From NCBI RefSeq assembly GCF_000003815.2, contig NW_023365872.1:1-21829 (forward strand): a stretch of DNA of 21,829 nt, in the 5' to 3' direction. The notes under the pieces are model-generated. The model saw only the letters and a list, made by a program, of their open reading frames with translations. It had not been told where the DNA came from and did no database searches. The DNA comes from Branchiostoma floridae. Its lineage: Eukaryota; Chordata; Leptocardii; Amphioxiformes; Branchiostomatidae. Of the stretch, positions 21,201 to 21,829 are shown piece by piece (within the stretch, counting starts at the first letter, position 1; each line of letters starts with the position of its first letter). The position numbers and the translations under genes were made by a program.

Positions 21201-21406
21201 TTCAGACTACCTTTTCTCTGTTTTCCATGTAGTTGATGGCGGCTGGTCTGACTGGAGCGCATGGTCTGACTGCAGCGTGACGTGTGGAGTCGGTAGTCAG
21301 ACTCGGGACCGAAGCTGCACCAATCCGGCACCAGAGCACGGCGGGGCGGAGTGTGATGGAGATACTGAGGAGACACAAGAGTGCGACTCGGGAGTTTTCT
21401 GTCCAG
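89..21406 (+). CDS. Internal part of a multi-exon gene of tandem TSP1 domains (about 43 exons)
   Basis: Spliced exons would encode about 43 consecutive thrombospondin type-1 repeats of 58 residues joined with no linker, an arrangement known from hemicentin-like and other extracellular matrix, adhesion or guidance proteins. Seen in the sequence: in each unit an open 174-nt segment sits between a pyrimidine-rich tract ending TAG and a CAG|GTAACT donor. It carries six Cys, the WxxWxxW motif, CxxTCxxG and the Arg pair. Both boundaries are phase 1, so the Val codon is rebuilt as G|TT at every junction and the frame runs on. Known of the family: group 1 TSRs pair Cys 1-5, 2-6 and 3-4, and act outside the cell. 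Not seen: start, signal peptide, other domains, stop. The parent gene cannot be named. An untranscribed exon-derived satellite is the main alternative, and the three gaps make the exact copy number uncertain. Confidence 0.8.
593..766 (+). CDS. TSP1 exon 2
   Basis: Complete 58-residue domain with all six Cys and Asp40. It is preceded by TATTTTCAG rather than the usual TATTTTTAG, which leaves the intron end open upstream of the exon. The donor is CAG|GTAACT and a class B intron follows. Confidence 0.85.
1096..1269 (+). CDS. TSP1 exon 3
   Basis: Complete domain with Glu40 and Gln46 (CAG), the latter shared with exons 1, 4 and 35 only. Standard TAG acceptor and CAG|GTAACT donor. An A-short intron follows. 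Confidence 0.85.
1597..1770 (+). CDS. TSP1 exon 4
   Basis: Complete domain with Glu40 and Gln46, same protein as exon 3. It is preceded by TATTTTCAG, as in exons 2 and 8. An A-long intron follows. Confidence 0.85.
2100..2273 (+). CDS. TSP1 exon 5, degenerate: sixth Cys lost
   Basis: The most diverged exon in the array. Asp44 is Tyr, Gly54 is Arg, Val55 is Phe and Cys57 is Ser (TGT to TCT). Loss of Cys57 would leave its expected partner Cys18 unpaired. The donor is weakened to CAG|GTCTCT and the following A-short intron also carries many private changes, so divergence begins late in the exon and runs on for about 250 bp. It remains open and in phase. It could be a decaying unit, or an older one that escaped homogenisation. 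Confidence 0.7.
2601..2774 (+). CDS. TSP1 exon 6
   Basis: Consensus domain (Glu40, Glu46) with all six Cys. The donor-proximal intron reads GTAACTCAAAC, a variant shared with exons 2, 21, 26, 31 and 41. A class B intron follows. Confidence 0.86.
3104..3277 (+). CDS. TSP1 exon 7
   Basis: Consensus domain with Glu40. Standard splice sites. An A-long intron with the GGCTCATGCC variant follows. Confidence 0.86.
3607..3780 (+). CDS. TSP1 exon 8
   Basis: Consensus domain with Glu40. The acceptor tract reads GTTTCCCATGTAG and the upstream TATTTTCAG is present. The following class B intron begins like class A (TTTATGACATT) and switches to B, so it looks recombinant. Confidence 0.86.
4110..4283 (+). 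CDS. TSP1 exon 9
   Basis: Complete domain with Asp40. It is followed by a class B intron and opens a run of three Asp40 exons (9, 10, 11), which suggests single-unit duplication here. Confidence 0.86.
4613..4786 (+). CDS. TSP1 exon 10
   Basis: Complete Asp40 domain, same protein as exon 9. Class B intron follows. First unit of a B / A-long / A-short trimer. Confidence 0.86.
5116..5289 (+). CDS. TSP1 exon 11
   Basis: Complete Asp40 domain. The A-long intron that follows has TTTAAGACATT, so read-through would stop 25 codons past the donor. Second unit of the trimer. Confidence 0.86.
5290..5618 (+). other. Class A-long intron, 329 nt (example; follows exon 11)
   Basis: Marks: ATTATGAAAGGAAAAGG, ATACATAAGGCTC, GAATAGTGTTCATG, AATCTGCATAACAAC and ACATATTATTATTAG. 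The class follows exons 1, 4, 7, 11, 14, 22, 25, 27, 30, 37, 39 and 42. Exons 11, 14, 25, 27, 30, 37 and 42 share the TTTAAGACATT subtype. No gene is seen inside. Confidence 0.85.
5619..5792 (+). CDS. TSP1 exon 12
   Basis: Consensus domain with Glu40. The A-short intron that follows carries AATCATCAATG, otherwise a class B feature, which suggests a conversion patch. Third unit of the trimer. Confidence 0.86.
6120..6293 (+). CDS. TSP1 exon 13
   Basis: Consensus domain with Glu40. Class B intron follows; the unit starts another trimer that is cut by gap 1. Confidence 0.86.
6294..6622 (+). other. Class B intron, 329 nt (example; follows exon 13)
   Basis: Marks: TTATCAATGCAAAAGG, AAATCATCAATG, GAAAAGTATTCATG (or GAAAAGGTTTC), AAGCTGCGTAGAAAC, ATCCTTAATAGCATTC and GAGTCCTCTTAAAC. 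This class follows exons 2, 6, 8, 9, 10, 13, 15, 17, 18, 21, 23 (cut by the gap), 24, 26, 29, 32, 36 and 41. The exon frame stays open about 49 codons into it before a stop, adding several Cys if the intron were retained. No separate gene or RNA is seen. Confidence 0.85.
6623..6796 (+). CDS. TSP1 exon 14
   Basis: Complete Asp40 domain. The acceptor-side intron has GTAGTATCCG, a variant shared with the introns before exons 30, 33 and 39. The A-long intron that follows is interrupted by the first N-gap. Confidence 0.85.
7008..7107. other. Assembly gap 1 (100 N)
   Basis: Exactly 100 N, the usual placeholder for unknown length. It falls inside the intron between exons 14 and 15. The exon spacing across it is 530 bp instead of 503, so the true content could be about 73 bp or could be any number of whole units more. 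Confidence 0.98.
7153..7326 (+). CDS. TSP1 exon 15, altered donor
   Basis: Complete six-Cys domain with Gly4 changed to Ser. The last exon base is T, giving donor CAT|GTAATT, so joining to the next exon would encode Phe rather than Val at the split codon. These variants are shared only with exon 23. The acceptor tract lacks one C (GTTTTCATGTAG). It lies directly after gap 1, so the unit needs checking. Class B intron follows. Confidence 0.78.
7656..7829 (+). CDS. TSP1 exon 16
   Basis: Consensus protein with one silent change at Phe56 (TTT for TTC). A-short intron follows. Confidence 0.86.
8157..8330 (+). CDS. TSP1 exon 17
   Basis: Consensus domain with Glu40. The class B intron that follows starts with TTTATGACATT, like the one after exon 8. 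Confidence 0.86.
8660..8833 (+). CDS. TSP1 exon 18
   Basis: Consensus domain with Glu40 and standard splice sites. Class B intron follows, with a CCATCTAATG variant that recurs after exon 32. Confidence 0.86.
9163..9336 (+). CDS. TSP1 exon 19
   Basis: Complete Asp40 domain. The A-short intron that follows has GATTAATGAC and GGTTTCAAACCTGC, shared only with the intron after exon 20, which points to an adjacent single-unit duplication. Confidence 0.86.
9664..9837 (+). CDS. TSP1 exon 20
   Basis: Consensus protein with two silent changes: Ser9 AGT, and GGT for GGG at Gly38. The acceptor tract has one C fewer (GTTTTCATGTAG), so the distance to the upstream TTTCAG is 26 nt, not 27. A-short intron follows, sister to the one after exon 19. 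Confidence 0.86.
10165..10338 (+). CDS. TSP1 exon 21
   Basis: Consensus domain with Glu40 and the GTAACTCAAAC donor context. Class B intron follows. Confidence 0.86.
10668..10841 (+). CDS. TSP1 exon 22
   Basis: Consensus domain with Glu40. The A-long intron that follows contains ATGAAAAGAAAAGG, shared with the intron after exon 31. Confidence 0.86.
11171..11344 (+). CDS. TSP1 exon 23, altered donor (twin of exon 15)
   Basis: Gly4 to Ser, last exon base T and donor CAT|GTAATT, all as in exon 15. The intron that follows also shares GGCATATGCC with the one after exon 15. It lies just before gap 2. Either the two units are true paralogues or one unit has been placed at both ends of the same contig. 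Confidence 0.78.
11475..11574. other. Assembly gap 2 (100 N)
   Basis: Exactly 100 N inside the class B intron after exon 23. Exon spacing across it is 512 bp, so about 91 bp would restore the 503-bp period. Unknown numbers of whole units could also be missing. Confidence 0.98.
11683..11856 (+). CDS. TSP1 exon 24, Trp11 to Cys and GC donor
   Basis: TGG to TGT at residue 11 removes the third Trp of the WxxWxxW motif and adds a seventh Cys. The acceptor is GAAG instead of GTAG, still AG but a weaker class. The donor is CAG|GCAACT, a GC-AG intron, as in exon 36. Several changes in one unit next to a gap call for read-level checking, although the GC donor is shared and so probably real. Class B intron follows. 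Confidence 0.72.
12186..12359 (+). CDS. TSP1 exon 25
   Basis: Complete Asp40 domain. A-long intron follows with TTTAAGACATT and a private GAATTGTGTTC. Confidence 0.86.
12689..12862 (+). CDS. TSP1 exon 26
   Basis: Consensus domain with Glu40 and GTAACTCAAAC at the donor. Class B intron follows. First unit of the trimer 26-28. Confidence 0.86.
13192..13365 (+). CDS. TSP1 exon 27
   Basis: Complete Asp40 domain. A-long intron with TTTAAGACATT follows. Second unit of the trimer 26-28. Confidence 0.86.
13695..13868 (+). CDS. TSP1 exon 28
   Basis: Consensus domain with Glu40. A-short intron with AATCATCAATG follows, like the one after exon 12. Third unit of the trimer 26-28. Confidence 0.86.
14196..14369 (+). 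CDS. TSP1 exon 29, Ser22 to Arg
   Basis: AGT to AGG gives Arg22, shared only with exon 32, exactly 1507 bp downstream. All Cys and Trp are intact. The class B intron that follows has a private TTCAAGGATTT. First unit of the trimer 29-31. Confidence 0.86.
14699..14872 (+). CDS. TSP1 exon 30
   Basis: Consensus domain with Glu40, although most exons followed by the TTTAAGACATT type of A-long intron have Asp40. The upstream intron has GTAGTATCCG. Second unit of the trimer 29-31. Confidence 0.86.
15202..15375 (+). CDS. TSP1 exon 31
   Basis: Consensus domain with Glu40 and GTAACTCAAAC at the donor. The following A-short intron begins like the one after exon 22 (ATGAAAAGAAAAGG, GTGTTCATG) but has the 2-nt deletion, so it may be a crossover product. 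Confidence 0.86.
15703..15876 (+). CDS. TSP1 exon 32, Ser22 to Arg
   Basis: Same Arg22 change as exon 29. Otherwise consensus with Glu40. Class B intron follows, with the CCATCTAATG variant of the intron after exon 18. Confidence 0.86.
16206..16379 (+). CDS. TSP1 exon 33
   Basis: Complete Asp40 domain. The A-short intron that follows reads CCTGTCAT where others read CCTGTGTCAT, then runs into gap 3. Confidence 0.85.
16588..16746. other. Assembly gap 3 (159 N)
   Basis: This gap has an estimated length, unlike the two 100-N gaps. By alignment to other units the missing part, from GTCAT in the intron to CTGACTGCAG in the exon, should be 150 bp. The estimate therefore fits continuation of a single unit and hides the acceptor and first part of exon 34. 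Confidence 0.98.
16747..16887 (+). CDS. TSP1 exon 34, 5' part in gap
   Basis: Visible from the codon before Cys14 to the donor: all six Cys, Thr17, the Arg pair, Glu40 and CAG|GTAACT. The Trp motif and acceptor are in the gap, with the exon start expected near 16714. The A-short intron that follows has AAATCTTCATAAC, shared only with the one after exon 35. Confidence 0.82.
17215..17388 (+). CDS. TSP1 exon 35, Gln40 and Gln46
   Basis: Two Glu to Gln changes: GAG to CAG at residue 40 (unique) and at 46 (as in exons 1, 3 and 4). Cys and Trp are intact. A-short intron follows, with private GTCATTTTTGA and ATAGGCATT. Confidence 0.86.
17716..17889 (+). CDS. TSP1 exon 36, GC donor
   Basis: Consensus domain with Glu40. 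The donor is CAG|GCAACT, a GC-AG intron like that of exon 24. Class B intron follows. First unit of the trimer 36-38. Confidence 0.84.
18219..18392 (+). CDS. TSP1 exon 37
   Basis: Complete Asp40 domain. A-long intron with TTTAAGACATT and a private GGTTTTCAATC follows. Second unit of the trimer 36-38. Confidence 0.86.
18722..18895 (+). CDS. TSP1 exon 38
   Basis: Consensus domain with Glu40. A-short intron follows. Third unit of the trimer 36-38. Confidence 0.86.
18896..19222 (+). other. Class A-short intron, 327 nt (example; follows exon 38)
   Basis: Like A-long but with ACATTATTATTAG (2 nt shorter), usually ATACACAAGGCAC and GAATAGTTTTCATG, and often CTCCTAATAAG near the 3' end. It follows exons 3, 5, 12, 16, 19, 20, 28, 31, 33, 34, 35, 38, 40 and 43. 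No gene is seen inside. Confidence 0.85.
19223..19396 (+). CDS. TSP1 exon 39
   Basis: Complete Asp40 domain, here after an A-short rather than a B intron. The following A-long intron has private changes (GACATTTTGAAAGG, ATGCATTG, TATTATAATTAG) and is the most individual intron of the right half. Confidence 0.86.
19726..19899 (+). CDS. TSP1 exon 40, Ala39 to Glu
   Basis: GCG to GAG gives Glu39, unique in the array. Cys, Trp and Arg positions are intact. A-short intron follows. Confidence 0.86.
20227..20400 (+). CDS. TSP1 exon 41
   Basis: Consensus domain with Glu40 and GTAACTCAAAC at the donor. Class B intron follows. First unit of the last trimer. Confidence 0.86.
20730..20903 (+). CDS. TSP1 exon 42
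   Basis: Complete Asp40 domain. A-long intron with TTTAAGACATT follows. Second unit of the last trimer. Confidence 0.86.
21233..21406 (+). CDS. TSP1 exon 43, last in the window
   Basis: Consensus domain with Glu40 and a normal donor. Its A-short intron runs to about 21726, where the array ends without the usual CCATGTAG acceptor, so its splice partner is not visible. Confidence 0.84.
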
Positions 21407-21726
21407 GTAACTCTAACTTCTATTCTTATTCATGTATTTGTATTTCTAAGCTGTCATCTTTGATTTATGACATTATGAAAGGAAAAGGCAAAGATACACA
21501 AGGCACATGCCATTTCGAATCAAATAATCAATGTTTTGAATAGTGTTCATGAAAGGTTTTAAATCTGCATAACAACATTGAGATGATAGACATTATTATT
21601 AGCCTTCCTGTGTCATTTAATGAGACCTCTTTAACTCCTAATAAGAAAAATCAGAATTGTTGCTGTAGGAGCCGTCTTAAAAAGCTGTATTTTTAGTTTG
21701 TTTCAGACTACCTTTTCTTTGTTTTC

Positions 21727-21829
21727 ACACATGTAACACACGTGGTATACGCGATCCAGTCGAAGTCATCCAGCACGCCTGCCAGCATGACCGTGCCCAT
21801 CACGTCACAGACCTGTCTTGCCCTTTTTT
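21727..21829. other. Non-repeat right flank, 103 bp
   Basis: Sequence stops matching the repeat after GTTTTC at 21721-21726. Where CCATGTAG would be there is CACACATGTAAC, so the acceptor AG is missing. The flank is richer in G+C than the introns. One frame is open on each strand throughout (for example plus strand from 21732), but 103 bp is too short to judge. A CACAG at 21806-21810 could be an acceptor but has no pyrimidine tract before it. No domain is recognised. Confidence 0.6.

Larger units (their letters stand above)
20227..21726 (+). repeat. Higher-order repeat trimer, units 41-43, clipped
   Basis: B, A-long, A-short order with Asp40 in the middle exon. The last intron is cut a few bases short of its acceptor by the right breakpoint. 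Confidence 0.65.
1..21733 (+). repeat. Tandem array with 501/503-bp unit, about 43 copies
   Basis: Exon starts fall at 89, 593, 1096, 1597, 2100, 2601 and so on to 21233. The spacing is 503 or 501 bp except across the N-gaps (530, 512 and 508) and from unit 1 to 2 (504, a 1-nt insertion). Units are head to tail and on one strand. Introns are nearly as similar between units as exons, which indicates recent duplication or conversion rather than selection on the protein alone. The 2-nt step comes from ACATATTATTATTAG versus ACATTATTATTAG in the second half of the intron. Confidence 0.97.

Noticed and set aside
89-21406. Dscam-like array of mutually exclusive exons
   Set aside because: The exons are almost identical in protein sequence, so choosing between them would create no diversity, and no selector or docking sequence distinct from the repeated intron is visible.
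89-21406. Assigning the gene as hemicentin, a named thrombospondin, ADAMTS or properdin
   Set aside because: All contain TSP1 repeats. Linker-free runs resemble hemicentin best, but no other domain is in the window to decide.
1-21733. CRISPR array or bacterial repeat-protein gene
   Set aside because: Units are 500 bp with no spacer logic, and the coding part is interrupted by introns with GT-AG signals, so the sequence is eukaryotic.
1-21733. Non-coding satellite DNA
   Set aside because: Not excluded, but 42 of 43 exons keep an open, phase-matched frame with near-complete TSP1 features and splice sites. An expressed or recently expressed gene is the better reading.
21727-21829. A coding exon in the right flank, on either strand
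   Set aside because: One frame is open on each strand, but 103 bp without stops is not evidence, splice sites are poor and no domain is recognisable.

Overview
The window is an internal piece of a metazoan nuclear gene (or an array derived from one). From end to end it is a head-to-tail tandem array of about 43 near-identical units of 501 or 503 bp. Each unit holds one exon of 174 nt, GC- and CpG-rich, that encodes a complete thrombospondin type-1 (TSP1/TSR) domain. Each exon is followed by an AT-rich intron of 327 or 329 nt. The organism is an animal: spliceosomal introns with polypyrimidine tracts and TSP1 modules on phase 1-1 exons are typical of animal extracellular proteins. The short introns and the long run of linked TSP1 domains suggest an invertebrate (lancelet, cnidarian or mollusc would all fit), but the sequence alone does not settle this.

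Numbering used below: the repeat is 58 residues, with residue 1 the Val whose codon is split by the intron (G at the end of one exon, TT at the start of the next). Trp are at 5, 8 and 11 (the WxxWxxW C-mannosylation pattern). Cys are at 14, 18, 29, 41, 51 and 57. Thr17 sits in a CxxTCxxG O-fucosylation motif, and Arg25/Arg27 supply the Trp-Arg stacking. Every exon begins and ends in phase 1, so any exon joins any other in frame and skipping any number keeps the frame. No start codon, signal peptide, other domain, stop codon, promoter or polyA signal is visible, so both gene ends lie outside.

Layout: positions 1-88 are an intron tail with several short deletions (contig edge). Units 1-14 cover 89 to about 7007, including a damaged unit 1 and a degenerate unit 5. 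N-gaps lie at 7008-7107, 11475-11574 and 16588-16746. Units 15-23 lie between gaps 1 and 2, units 24-33 between gaps 2 and 3, and units 34-43 run from gap 3 to 21406. The array breaks inside the acceptor region of what would be unit 44, at about 21727, and 103 bp of unrelated sequence closes the window.

Introns fall into three classes: B (329 nt), A-long (329 nt) and A-short (327 nt, a 2-nt deletion). They recur as a B / A-long / A-short trimer of 1507 bp, a higher-order repeat that shows the array has grown by multi-unit as well as single-unit duplication. Units are so alike, in introns as well as exons, that recent expansion, gene conversion or partial misassembly must all be considered. 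If expressed as read, the window would encode about 2,500 residues of a rod-like, disulfide-rich secreted or cell-surface protein.
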